Shown here: positions 1 through 8,109 of the stretch, piece after piece
Numbering within the stretch: the stretch's first letter is position 1
Layout: every line of letters starts with the position of its first letter
Origin: Phycisphaerae bacterium
GTDB lineage: Bacteria; Planctomycetota; Phycisphaerae; Sedimentisphaerales; Anaerobacaceae
Assembly (NCBI GenBank): GCA_030601745.1
Contig: JAUWBI010000022.1
Location: forward strand, 1 to 43,709
Direction of reading: 5' to 3'
DNA: 43,709 nucleotides
The notes under the pieces: model-generated
Told to the model about the DNA's origin: nothing
Databases searched by the model: none
Seen by the model: only the letters and a program-made list of their open reading frames with translations
Translations under genes and position numbers: made by a program

Positions 1-120
1 GAGGTCAGGAGAAGGCATCTGCGCACTGCTCGTATTAACCGGCAGGAGCTGGCCGAAGACATAGACAAGGCGTTGCTGCTTGATAAGCCGAGCAAGTTAA
101 CCGATAAAAGGATACCCTGA
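1..120 (+). CDS. C-terminal fragment of an unrecognised protein
   Basis: The frame is open from the first base to a TGA at 118-120, giving 39 residues with a basic start (EVRRRHLRTARI) and a lysine-rich end. The gene begins outside the window. I do not recognise the family. In related genomes the gene before the diadenylate cyclase is often in cell-wall or folate metabolism, but this tail shows no such motif. It is followed by an 80-base spacer made of degenerate AGCTAAA-type repeats. Confidence 0.4.
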   Translation, partial: EVRRRHLRTARINRQELAEDIDKALLLDKPSKLTDKRIP

Positions 121-201
121 GACGCAGAAGCTAAAAGCTAAAAGCCATAACTTAAACTTTTACGCTTTACGTTTTGCGCTTTCTTCAAAGGGATTTGATT
201 C

Positions 202-1047
202 GTGGAAACGCTCATCGACTATTTCGACAGGGTGGGGGACTATGATTGGTGGGTTGTTGCCATTGAGTTGTTTCTTATCGGCCTTGTTGTCTACTGGGCC
301 GTGGACTTCCTTGAAGGCACTCGTGGAGAAAGGTTGTTCCGGGGTGTCATCTTCATTCTTTTTGCCGGTGTGTTCATCTTGACTTTGGTGGTCAAACAGC
401 TTGAGTTCGAGCGGCTTGAATACCTTTACAAGGGCTTTTTGATTGCTGTTTTGATTATTGCTGTTGTGGCGTTTCAGCCGGAGATTCGAAGAGCACTTAT
501 ACGAATAGGCCAGCCCCGCTTCTGGGCAGGCTCATCGCAGCAGTTGTCAAGGACCGTGGAAGAGATAATTACCGCTGTAACAGAACTTTCCGCCGCCCGA
601 ACCGGCGCTATTATTGTTATTGAGGGGCGGGTGGCGTTGGGTGAATTTATGGAAACCGGCGTTCGAATCGACGCCAGGGTTACCGCTGAACTGCTCAAGA
701 CTATTTTTCATCCCGGCACTACCCTTCACGATATGGCCGTTATGATACGAGGCGATAGAGTAGTTGCCGCCAGGGTGCAGTTGCCTTTAGCTGAGGCCGG
801 CAGTATTGACGGCGTTGAGTTCGGTTCCCGTCACCGGGCTGCTTTAGGCATAACGGTAGGTTCGGACGCTATCTGTTTGGTAGTGAGTGAAGAAAACGGC
901 ACCATTTCACTTGCCCGGAACGGAGAGTTGAGCAGGCAGGTAAGCGAATCTGATATCAGGTCGCATCTGGGCAGCGCTATGGGCGAGAGCGTACCGATTG
1001 TCGAGCGGTTCCGGAGGTTTCCTAAAAAAAGTGTGCATAAGTCATAA
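202..1047 (+). CDS. cdaA: Diadenylate cyclase CdaA (c-di-AMP synthase)
   Basis: Condenses two ATP into cyclic di-AMP, the messenger for potassium/osmotic and cell-wall control. The 281-residue protein has three N-terminal membrane segments (about residues 16-36, 45-63 and 78-95) followed by a cytoplasmic DAC (DisA_N) domain, the CdaA layout. The ATP-binding RHR motif is present (GSRHRAALG), as is the VVSEENGTISLARNG segment. The usual DGA metal/ATP motif reads LHDMAV, so the aspartate is kept but glycine is replaced by methionine. The start is a GTG with AAAGGG eight bases upstream. It is followed by the YbbR gene, the usual CdaA partner. Confidence 0.9.
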   Translation: METLIDYFDRVGDYDWWVVAIELFLIGLVVYWAVDFLEGTRGERLFRGVIFILFAGVFILTLVVKQLEFERLEYLYKGFLIAVLIIAVVAFQPEIRRALIRIGQPRFWAGSSQQLSRTVEEIITAVTELSAARTGAIIVIEGRVALGEFMETGVRIDARVTAELLKTIFHPGTTLHDMAVMIRGDRVVAARVQLPLAEAGSIDGVEFGSRHRAALGITVGSDAICLVVSEENGTISLARNGELSRQVSESDIRSHLGSAMGESVPIVERFRRFPKKSVHKS

Positions 1048-1142
1048 GTGGGCTTAAATGGTAAATACTTAAATAATTACCAATCACCAATTACCAATCA
1101 CTGTTCTTATACAGTTGTGCTTTTCTGTAACGAGAGACGCTA

Positions 1143-2165
1143 ATGGTAAGAAAAATCAACTACGGCAAAATATTGCTTGTGATATTCCTGACGGTCTTGA
1201 TATGGGTCTGGGCGGACCTGGCGTTGGATGAAGAACATATTATTCCCAGTGTTACCATAAGCGTTGCCAAATCCACCGATCCGAGTCTCTGGGTTAGCTT
1301 CAACGAGGAACCAGTGGTTTCTGTTGATAACGTTGTGCTCAAAGGTCCGGCATCCAGAATCGGTAATGCGAGGCGAAAACTAAACGATGGCTCGCTGGTC
1401 CTTGAGTTCTTCCTGGTTGCTGAGCAGCAAGGTTTAACTGACCCCGGCGAATATTCCCTGGACGTGCTGGCTTTCCTGAAAAAAAGCGGCAAAATAAGAG
1501 ATCTCGGCCTTACTGTCGAATCTTGCGACCCCAATACACTCTCCGTCAATGTTGTTGAGCTTGTTAAAAGACGCCTGGCTGTAAAGTGTTTTGACGAGGA
1601 CCAAAACCTGATAAAGGGTGCCATTATCGAGCCACCACAGGTCGATATATTTGTGCGCCAAGATTGGGTCGGCGATGCAAAAGTGCAGTTGACGCGCAGG
1701 GAAGTTGAGCAGGCAAGAGTGGAGGCTGTTCCGAAGAAACCTTATGTCAAGCTCGCGCCAGGGGAAACAAGGGAGGCCGCCGGAACCGTGGACATCACGG
1801 CACCGCCGGAAGAGGACCGGCTTAGTGATGACACTATAACACCGGCAACGCTCGGTATTACCTTAAGTCTGACCCTGCAGGGGAAATATGATGTTGAGAT
1901 AGAAAACTTGCCCGAAGTGATAGGTGGTATAACAATCAGAGCGACTCCCGAAGCAAAACGGGCCTATGAGGAGATGCGTTATCAGGTGATATTGGAAATT
2001 GACGATGAGGATGCCAGGTCCACAGAGCCTCTAAGAAAAGAGCTTATTTACAATTTTCCTGCTGAGTATGTCCGCAAGGACGAAATTATGCTAAATCAGC
2101 AGCCGGTTATCGCCCGATTTAAATTGAAGCGGCTGCTTTCTGCGGTGGCTCCGTCGAATGAGTAA
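1143..2165 (+). CDS. YbbR-domain protein, CdaR-like regulator of CdaA
   Basis: 340 residues: one N-terminal membrane anchor (about 9-27, ILLVIFLTVLIWVWADLAL) and a long extracytoplasmic part with weak YbbR-type beta repeats. Proteins of this family sit beside cdaA and modulate cyclase activity from outside the membrane; that role is inferred here from family and order. A 95-base spacer with ACCAATCACC-type repeats separates it from cdaA. The last 47 bases overlap the end of the convergent cstA. The glmM gene that completes the cluster in Firmicutes is not here. Confidence 0.8.
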   Translation: MVRKINYGKILLVIFLTVLIWVWADLALDEEHIIPSVTISVAKSTDPSLWVSFNEEPVVSVDNVVLKGPASRIGNARRKLNDGSLVLEFFLVAEQQGLTDPGEYSLDVLAFLKKSGKIRDLGLTVESCDPNTLSVNVVELVKRRLAVKCFDEDQNLIKGAIIEPPQVDIFVRQDWVGDAKVQLTRREVEQARVEAVPKKPYVKLAPGETREAAGTVDITAPPEEDRLSDDTITPATLGITLSLTLQGKYDVEIENLPEVIGGITIRATPEAKRAYEEMRYQVILEIDDEDARSTEPLRKELIYNFPAEYVRKDEIMLNQQPVIARFKLKRLLSAVAPSNE

Positions 2166-3885
2166 CGCTGAAGAAAGCCATAAATGCTTCAACCGTCATC
2201 CACAATGCCAGTGCGAATATGCCGGCCCCGATTGTAACAAGAAGCCAATTTTTGTCGGCGAGAAAAATCGTTTCATTTTTGACCATAGCCCAGTTTGTAA
2301 TCACCAGCATAATCAGACACGGCACTGCGGTTACGATAAACTTGAATCCGCCCTTGCGTTTTAGATAAATCGTTATCACCAATAGGGCCAGAGCTGCCAG
2401 AAGCTGATTTGAGGTTCCGAACAGAGGCCAGAGTTTCATTGCACCTGTGCCGTCTGCGCCTGTGGCAAAGGCCAGCGCTGCTGCGGTAAGGACGGCAAAG
2501 GTGGTTGCCGCCCATCTGTTGGCGAGAAATGGGATTCGCAGGTCGGTTGCCAGTTCACTTATCACATAGCGCTGGATTCGCACCGAGGTATCGAGGGTTG
2601 TGCCGGCAAAAGATGCGATAAACACACCCATAAGGGTAATTCCCACCGTTTCGGGCAGTCCAAGCGTAGCCATCATATTGGCTGCACCGATAACCACAGG
2701 GGCTATTTTGTCAGATAGCCCTTTGGTCCCTATCCAGGAACTGTAATAGTGCTGCCAGGCGGCGTTTTCGGTCAGGATTGTTCCGTTGTCGAGTTTTACG
2801 GCCATTGCTACGCCGGCTGCGACGCAGATAATAACCAGCACTGCCAGTAGGCCTTCGAGCAGCATTGAGCCGTAGCCGACAAACAAACTGTCCGGCTCCT
2901 TTGCAACTTGTTTAGCGGTTGTGCCGGAGGCCACAAGGGAATGGAAGCCGCTGATGGCGCCGCAGGCGATTATGACGAACATAAACGGCCATATCGAGGG
3001 GGTATTAGCTGGAAGCTCGCTGTTGATGGGAGGCGCCACCAGGGGTAGACTACCGGATAATGAAGCCACCACTGTGCCACTTGCTAACAGGCCCATAGCA
3101 ATAAAGAGCTGCCAGGCATTGATATAATCTCTCGGCTGCAAAAGCGTTGTTACCGGTAGTGTCGAAGCCACCCAACTGTAAATCAGCAGGATTATCACCC
3201 ACAGCCCCGTTGCCGGCAGCCATGAAAACTCCGGCAGCGCAAACAGCCCCGGACTGACGCTCTCGATATACGCCCCCAACCCGACGGTTAGATACATCGT
3301 TGCCACAGCCACAATTGTTGAAAGTGTTACATTGGCGCTTCTCTTATAAACCGCCCAGCCAAGCGCTATAGCTATGGGAATCTCCAGCCAAACCGCCAAT
3401 ACCGATTCCGGGAACCTGGTGAAGACCGCCGCAATCACAACACCGAATATTGCGATAACAATCAGCAAGCTCAAAAACACAATGGCGAAGAATATGAATC
3501 GCACACGGATGTTGATATATTTGGCAGCTACCTCTGAGATGCTTTTGCCCTGGTTTCGCATCGAGACCACCAGCGAGCCGAAATCGTGGACAGCCCCCAT
3601 AAAGATGGAGCCGAGGAAGACCCAGAGGATAGCCGGCAGCCAGCCCCAGATAATTCCTATGGCCGGCCCAACAATCGGCCCTGTCCCGGCAATCGAGGTG
3701 TAGTGATGGCCGAAGATTATGCCTTTACGGGCGGGGACGTAATCGATGCCGTCCTGGAGTTCCACGGATGGAACGAGTGCGTTTTTGTTGAGTTTGAAGA
3801 TTTTCTTGGCGAGAAATCGCCCGTAAGTATGATAAGCCACGAGGTACCCACCCCCGCAAACCAGCATCAGTAAAAGTGTATCCAT
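2119..3885 (-). CDS. cstA: Carbon starvation protein CstA (peptide/pyruvate transporter family)
   Basis: A 588-residue polytopic inner-membrane protein with many hydrophobic segments over the whole length. The N-terminus carries the family hallmarks YVPARKGIIFGHHYTSIAG and GPIVGPAIG; a central FHSLVASGTTAKQ motif and a C-terminal SNQLLAALALL also fit CstA. The family imports peptides or pyruvate, often under carbon limitation. The start has AAGGAAAG six bases upstream. Length is somewhat below the roughly 700 residues of the enterobacterial protein, as in other short CstA forms. Its 3' end overlaps the YbbR gene on the other strand. Confidence 0.93.
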   Translation of the reverse strand: MDTLLLMLVCGGGYLVAYHTYGRFLAKKIFKLNKNALVPSVELQDGIDYVPARKGIIFGHHYTSIAGTGPIVGPAIGIIWGWLPAILWVFLGSIFMGAVHDFGSLVVSMRNQGKSISEVAAKYINIRVRFIFFAIVFLSLLIVIAIFGVVIAAVFTRFPESVLAVWLEIPIAIALGWAVYKRSANVTLSTIVAVATMYLTVGLGAYIESVSPGLFALPEFSWLPATGLWVIILLIYSWVASTLPVTTLLQPRDYINAWQLFIAMGLLASGTVVASLSGSLPLVAPPINSELPANTPSIWPFMFVIIACGAISGFHSLVASGTTAKQVAKEPDSLFVGYGSMLLEGLLAVLVIICVAAGVAMAVKLDNGTILTENAAWQHYYSSWIGTKGLSDKIAPVVIGAANMMATLGLPETVGITLMGVFIASFAGTTLDTSVRIQRYVISELATDLRIPFLANRWAATTFAVLTAAALAFATGADGTGAMKLWPLFGTSNQLLAALALLVITIYLKRKGGFKFIVTAVPCLIMLVITNWAMVKNETIFLADKNWLLVTIGAGIFALALWMTVEAFMAFFSVTHSTEPPQKAAASI

Positions 3886-3911
3886 TCTAATCTTTCCTTG
3901 TTAATAGTGGC

Positions 3912-5222
3912 TTATTTCCTGTGCGAACGGGCCAACAGTCTTATCGGCACCTCCTCTACCGGCAGCAGCTCTCGCAGTCTGCCTATAATAAATCGGCGAT
4001 AGTTCTCCTCAAACAGTTCCGGGTTGTTCACGAACATAAGTATCGTAATCGGATTGACGGCAATCTGCGTGGCGTAATAAATCTTTGGCCAGCCGCCTTT
4101 GCCTCCGCCAATTTTCTCTGTCTTTATGATTTCAAACGCCTTGTTCAGTTTTGCAGTGGGTATCCACGTTGTGGTCTGCTTGAATATTTCAGCCGCCAAA
4201 TCCAGCACGCTCTGAATATTCTTCGCCTCGGTCGCCGTCGTAAAGGCTATCGGCGCGTATTTTAGGCCCGGCAAAAGCTTTGTCAAATACTCCTCATAGT
4301 CGCCGGTAACAGCCGAGTCTTTAGCCAGGTCCCATTTGTTCACGACCAGTATGCAGCTTTTACATTCATCAACGATGAACCGCGCCACCTTCTTATCCAC
4401 CTGTGAAACGGCTGTGGCGGCATCTATAAGAAGCAGCACAACGTCAGCCCGGCGGATAGACCGTGTCACACGGACGTAGCTGTAAAACTCAATGCTGTTG
4501 GCTATCTTGCTTTTCTTTCTTATCCCTGCGGTGTCAATGACGATGATGGTTTTGCCGTCTTTTTCGAACCGCACGTCGATGGCATCTCTGGTGGTGCCCG
4601 GCGTCTCGCTGACGATGACCCTCTCGGAACCCACCATAGCGTTTACAAGGGTGCTCTTGCCGACGTTTCGCTTGCCGATTATCGCAATCTTCATAGCCGG
4701 CTCCGCCGGTTTGGCTGATTCTAAAGTTGAGAGTTTGTCAAAGACTTTATCGAGCAGGACGGCTTTATTAAGATTGTTCTTTGCTGATATGCACAAGAAT
4801 TCGCCGAAGCCGAGCTTGGAAAATTCACCGGCGGCAGGAAACATCTTGGCGGTGTCGGCCTTGTTGGCAACGCCGATAACGTCAAACTCACCTTTACGCA
4901 GAAGCCGGGCTATTTTCTCGTCTAACGGCACAAGTCCATCGCGAATATCGACCATAAAAATCACAAGATTCGCTGATTCAATCGCCTGGAGGATTTGCTG
5001 CTCGATATGGCTGCTAAGGTCGTCGGCATCGACTACTCCGTATCCGCCGGTATCGATAAGCTCGAAGTACCGGTCGTCTCTCCCAATGAAGGTACTGACA
5101 CGGTCTCTTGTAACGCCGGCGGTCGGCTCAACGATACTTATCATTGACCCCGCCAGTGCGTTCAAGAGACTGCTTTTGCCCACATTAGGCCGACCAATTA
5201 TCGCAACTGTCGGTAGTGCCAT
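3912..5222 (-). CDS. der: Ribosome-assembly GTPase Der (EngA)
   Basis: 436 residues with two tandem GTPase domains and a C-terminal KH-like domain, the arrangement unique to Der, needed for 50S subunit maturation. G1 motifs are GRPNVGKSSL (about 9-18) and GKRNVGKSTL (about 183-192). G3 motifs are DTGGYG and DTAGIRKKSK, and G4 motifs are NKAD and NKWD. The C-terminal part after about residue 350 gives the KH-like fold. It lies 26 bases downstream of the cstA start on the same strand, so the two may be co-transcribed. No strong ribosome binding site precedes the ATG. Confidence 0.95.
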   Translation of the reverse strand: MALPTVAIIGRPNVGKSSLLNALAGSMISIVEPTAGVTRDRVSTFIGRDDRYFELIDTGGYGVVDADDLSSHIEQQILQAIESANLVIFMVDIRDGLVPLDEKIARLLRKGEFDVIGVANKADTAKMFPAAGEFSKLGFGEFLCISAKNNLNKAVLLDKVFDKLSTLESAKPAEPAMKIAIIGKRNVGKSTLVNAMVGSERVIVSETPGTTRDAIDVRFEKDGKTIIVIDTAGIRKKSKIANSIEFYSYVRVTRSIRRADVVLLLIDAATAVSQVDKKVARFIVDECKSCILVVNKWDLAKDSAVTGDYEEYLTKLLPGLKYAPIAFTTATEAKNIQSVLDLAAEIFKQTTTWIPTAKLNKAFEIIKTEKIGGGKGGWPKIYYATQIAVNPITILMFVNNPELFEENYRRFIIGRLRELLPVEEVPIRLLARSHRK

Positions 5223-5246
5223 TTTCTATTGACCGTTTTCCATTGA

Positions 5247-5286
5247 CCCCGTTAGATACTGCACGCAAAAAAAATATCTAACGGGG
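5247..5286. repeat. CCCCGTTAGATA inverted repeat, copy 1
   Basis: Perfect 12-bp arms CCCCGTTAGATA (5247-5258) and TATCTAACGGGG (5275-5286) around a 16-base A-rich loop. It lies between the divergent der and glycosidase genes. Related hairpins occur at 19152-19180 and 28861-28924, so this is a dispersed family. Confidence 0.75.
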
Positions 5287-5385
5287 TTGACTATTTTCCG
5301 TTTACTATTTACTATTTTCAATATGTAGTCAATGTTCAAATTTTGAGCTGTAAGGTGTTTTTTCCAAGTGAGCGAGGGAAATCTT

Positions 5386-6474
5386 ATGGAAAATAATCGA
5401 CGTCAGTTTCTGAAAATGGTAGCTGCTGGCGTAGCTGCAACAGCCCTGCCCGGCTATGCACAAAAACCAAAGAAAAAAGGGAAAATGAGCAAATCCGTGG
5501 TGCAGACGGTTCTGCCGAGGTGGCGCGGTTTTAATCTGCTGGATATGTTCACAATGCGAAGCAAAGGCAATTTCCAGGAAGATGATTTCTGGTGGATGCG
5601 CGACTGGGGCTTTGACTTCGTTCGTTTACCGATGTGCTATCGGCTGTGGATAAAGGACGGAGACGACTACAAGCTCTATGAGCCAATGTTAGAGAATCTC
5701 GACCGGGCCGTGCAGCTTGCCGGCCGATACGGCCTGCATATCAGCTTGAACTTTCACCGCGGCCCGGGATACTCGGTGAACAGGGAATTCACCGAGCCGT
5801 TCAATCTCTGGAAGGACAAGAAGCCGCTCGACGCATTCTGCTTCCACTGGCAGATGCTGGCGAAGCGCTATCGCGGCATTTCAAAGGACAAGCTCAGCTT
5901 CGATTTAATCAACGAGCCGCCTTCCATTGGTGAGCGTATGAGCCGTGCCGACCATGAGCGGGTAATCCGGACTGCGGTGGCGGCCATTCGTGAAATAAGT
6001 TCCAACCGTATCATCGTAGCTGATGGTATGAGCTGGGGCAATGAGCCAGCGCCGGAATTAGCCGACCTCGGCATTGCCCAGAGTACCCGGGCATATCAGC
6101 CTATGTTCGTTAGCCATTATATGGCCTCGTGGGTTCGCGGCGATAGATTCCCTATGCCTACCTGGCCCGGACACGGCTGGGACCGCAAACGTCTGGAACA
6201 GCACTACCAGAAGTGGGCTGACCTTGCGAAAAAAGGTGTGGGCGTGCACTGCGGGGAAGGCGGCGCGTACAACAAAACGCCGCACAAGGTTGTTTTGGCC
6301 TGGCTGCGGGATGTCCTGGAGATTCTTACCGGCCACGGCATTGGTCTGGCACTCTGGAACTTCCGGGGGTCATTCGGCATTCTCGATTCCGGCCGAAAGG
6401 ATGTGAAGTACGAGAACTTCCACGGCCATAAGCTCGACCGCAAGTTGCTGGGACTACTACAGGAGTTCAAATAG
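5386..6474 (+). CDS. Tat-exported glycoside hydrolase, GH5-like (cellulase superfamily)
   Basis: A twin-arginine signal opens the protein (NRRQFLKMVAAGVAATALPG), so export is in folded form. The following TIM barrel carries the clan GH-A acid/base in FDLINEPP and a probable nucleophile in VHCGEGGAYN. A GH5-type endoglucanase or mannanase is likely, but substrate cannot be read from sequence. I chose ATG 5386 (362 residues) rather than the upstream GTG 5368, because GAGGG lies seven bases before it and the Tat n-region is then of normal length. It ends base-to-base with the convergent XRE gene. Confidence 0.85.
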   Translation: MENNRRQFLKMVAAGVAATALPGYAQKPKKKGKMSKSVVQTVLPRWRGFNLLDMFTMRSKGNFQEDDFWWMRDWGFDFVRLPMCYRLWIKDGDDYKLYEPMLENLDRAVQLAGRYGLHISLNFHRGPGYSVNREFTEPFNLWKDKKPLDAFCFHWQMLAKRYRGISKDKLSFDLINEPPSIGERMSRADHERVIRTAVAAIREISSNRIIVADGMSWGNEPAPELADLGIAQSTRAYQPMFVSHYMASWVRGDRFPMPTWPGHGWDRKRLEQHYQKWADLAKKGVGVHCGEGGAYNKTPHKVVLAWLRDVLEILTGHGIGLALWNFRGSFGILDSGRKDVKYENFHGHKLDRKLLGLLQEFK

Positions 6475-6723
6475 TCAGGCGTCTGGACTGGTTGCTGAAG
6501 GCTGAGGGTCTTCGTCTTGATATTGAAAGATTCCCTCTATCGGCACGCCGAAAGTTTGGGCTATTCTAAAGGCCAGAGGCAGCGAAGGAGCGTATTTGCC
6601 GGCTTCGATGGCGATGATTGTCTGGCGAGTTACGCCGACCTTGTCAGCTAACTGCTGCTGCGTTATTTCGCCATTTTCAAAACGCAGCCGACGAACTTGG
6701 TTCTTGATTTCATTTTTCGCCAT
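6475..6723 (-). CDS. XRE-family HTH transcriptional regulator, small
   Basis: 82 residues. The helix-turn-helix spans about residues 20-60 (TQQQLADKVGVTRQTIIAIE, then AGKYAPSLPLAFRIAQTFGV), typical of compact YgzD/XRE repressors without an effector domain. A GGGAGG ribosome binding site lies seven bases before the ATG, and the start overlaps the end of the upstream membrane-protein gene by 14 bases. It is therefore the last gene of a three-gene operon and a likely repressor of it. The palindrome overlapping the operon promoter (7629-7648) is its best candidate operator. Confidence 0.88.
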   Translation of the reverse strand: MAKNEIKNQVRRLRFENGEITQQQLADKVGVTRQTIIAIEAGKYAPSLPLAFRIAQTFGVPIEGIFQYQDEDPQPSATSPDA

Positions 6724-7150
6724 CTCTGCCTCCCAGACCGTACTGAACCAGAATCGCCACGGAGTACACTAATAAAGCAACCTCGAAAATAAGAAAGTTG
6801 ATAAGCGTCAATTCCCACACGGCTATCGTCCCTGAAATTCCAACAATAAACCTCAGTATAAGACAGGTTAAAGCTATTAATATCCCAACGGAAATGAAGG
6901 AAGCCACTATCGCTCTTGTTTGAATTAATTTATCACGTTCGTCGGTTTTAACCTCTGTTGGACTCTGTTTTTTACAGATAAAAATAACCCATGCTACCAC
7001 AAGGCCGAAAAGAAGTGTGGCCCCTAACAAATTCATAAAGAAGAACATCTTTTTTAAAATGGTAAGTTCTATAAACAGGAAAAGACAAAGTAAAAGAAAA
7101 GTTAATGTGACAACCAAACCACACCACGCTGACTTTTGTGTTTTATTCAT
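6710..7150 (-). CDS. Small polytopic membrane protein, DUF2178-like (paralogue 1)
   Basis: 146 residues with about four hydrophobic segments and the cytoplasmic signature VKTDERDKLIQTRA in the middle. The neighbouring gene carries the matching VSFDERDLLIQTKA, so the two are paralogues. Such proteins commonly sit with small XRE regulators; their biochemical role is unknown. A longer frame runs upstream, but ATG 7150 is chosen: AAAGGAG lies seven bases before it and it overlaps the preceding stop as ATGA, the mark of translational coupling. Ends with GLGGRDGE after a VQYG motif shared with its partner. Confidence 0.75.
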   Translation of the reverse strand: MNKTQKSAWCGLVVTLTFLLLCLFLFIELTILKKMFFFMNLLGATLLFGLVVAWVIFICKKQSPTEVKTDERDKLIQTRAIVASFISVGILIALTCLILRFIVGISGTIAVWELTLINFLIFEVALLVYSVAILVQYGLGGRDGEK

Positions 7151-7590
7151 GATTTTTCTCCTTTGTCCCTCCAGCCATACTGAACCAGAATTGCTGTAGA
7201 ATACGTGAAGGCACCGATGAATGCTGATGTGCCCAATAGCACAGGCAAGAAAATCAAGACTGAACCATACGGAGGAATAATTAGCCACCGCATGTAAAGC
7301 AAAGTACCCAAGAAAGCGAGAGTGCCGATCTGCAGCGCCTTTGTTTGAATCAGCAGGTCGCGTTCATCGAAGCTCACTTCATTGGGACGTTTTTTTTTCG
7401 CCCACACTTCAGAGGACAACATAGAAAAGAGAATGAAAAGTAACCATAGGTCTCCTAAACCAGCAAGGTTGACCATTATGTGCGATGTTCCGTCGTTTGC
7501 CACCACCCACAGAATAAATATAGCACTAAGTATTAGGATTAACACTAAGGCGATTAAATTGAACCGCGCCATTTTCTGCAATCTGTTCAT
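7147..7590 (-). CDS. Small polytopic membrane protein, DUF2178-like (paralogue 2)
   Basis: 147 residues and about four membrane segments. It shares FDERDLLIQTKA and the C-terminal AILVQYGW with the gene that follows. First gene of the operon; AAAGGGAG precedes the ATG. It is driven by a well-formed promoter at 7649-7677. No enzymatic motif is visible; function unknown. Coupling to the next gene is through a four-base ATGA overlap. Confidence 0.75.
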   Translation of the reverse strand: MNRLQKMARFNLIALVLILILSAIFILWVVANDGTSHIMVNLAGLGDLWLLFILFSMLSSEVWAKKKRPNEVSFDERDLLIQTKALQIGTLAFLGTLLYMRWLIIPPYGSVLIFLPVLLGTSAFIGAFTYSTAILVQYGWRDKGEKS

Positions 7591-7628
7591 AACATTTCTC
7601 CCTTTGTGACCATAATTTGCCTTTATGT

Positions 7629-7677
7629 ATGTATACTAAACTATACATAATGTAAAGCTAACTATGCTTTATGTCAA
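7629..7677 (-). promoter_or_regulatory. Sigma70-type promoter with an operator palindrome
   Basis: Read on the minus strand: TTGACA (7677-7672), a 17-base spacer, then TACATT (7654-7649). Directly downstream, covering the expected transcription start, is a perfect 7-bp inverted repeat ATGTATA-N6-TATACAT (7629-7648). A second one, TAAAGC-N7-GCTTTA (7653-7671), lies between -35 and -10. The placement fits repression, most simply by the XRE protein encoded at the end of the same operon. Confidence 0.7.
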
Positions 7678-7764
7678 GTATAATTTACATTTTTTTGCGA
7701 ATTTTAAAAAAACTCAAACTGGCTGGTTTTATTTTTTAGACACGGATTTACACAGATTAACACT

Positions 7765-7944
7765 GTTTATTAGTAACCGTTCACGGTGGCAAAACGGCGT
7801 TTTTGTGTCATTGCGAGGCCTTTAGGCCGAAGCAATCTCAAATTTTCGCAGCAGAGAGATTGCCGCGCTCGGCTCTGCCTCGCTCGCAATGACATAAAAT
7901 GGCCAAAATTCAGCATATTGACCCGTGAACGGTTACGTTTATTA
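7765..7944. mobile_element. MITE, 164 bp, with 14-bp terminal inverted repeats and 8-bp target duplication
   Basis: The element spans 7773-7936. Its ends are perfect inverted repeats, GTAACCGTTCACGG (7773-7786) and CCGTGAACGGTTAC (7923-7936). The octamer GTTTATTA occurs immediately outside both ends (7765-7772 and 7937-7944), as expected for a target-site duplication. Inside are nested arms TGTCATTGCGAG/CTCGCAATGACA (7806-7817, 7883-7894) and GCAATCTC/GAGATTGC (7832-7839, 7856-7863). It has no coding capacity, so it would have been moved by a transposase in trans. It fills most of the spacer 7591-8109. Confidence 0.8.
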
Positions 7945-7950
7945 AAGATT

Positions 7951-7977
7951 TAGATTCCTGCTTTCGCAGAAATGACA
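7951..7977. repeat. Degenerate GATTCCTGC...GCAGAAATGACA repeat
   Basis: Degenerate copy of the ATTCCCGC-loop-GCGGGAATGACA palindrome that is intact inside the alkyltransferase gene at 9165-9208. It lies between the MITE and the 8110 gene. Confidence 0.5.
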
Positions 7978-8109
7978 AATGCTCTTATCTTATTGTTAAA
8001 ACTGTACTTATATTAAAATCTGACTCAAGAAAGGTCAGTTTGAGTAAAAAAGATACGTGAAAGAATCTCCTGCTCAAATTTCCTGCATATTTCCGATATA
8101 TACCTAATA

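Noticed and set aside
2158..2364. 68-codon plus-strand frame after the YbbR gene
   Set aside because: Antisense to the cstA C-terminus; no motif.
4492..5232. 246-codon open frame on the plus strand
   Set aside because: Antisense to der; the translation is low-complexity and has no family motif, while Der motifs on the other strand are complete.
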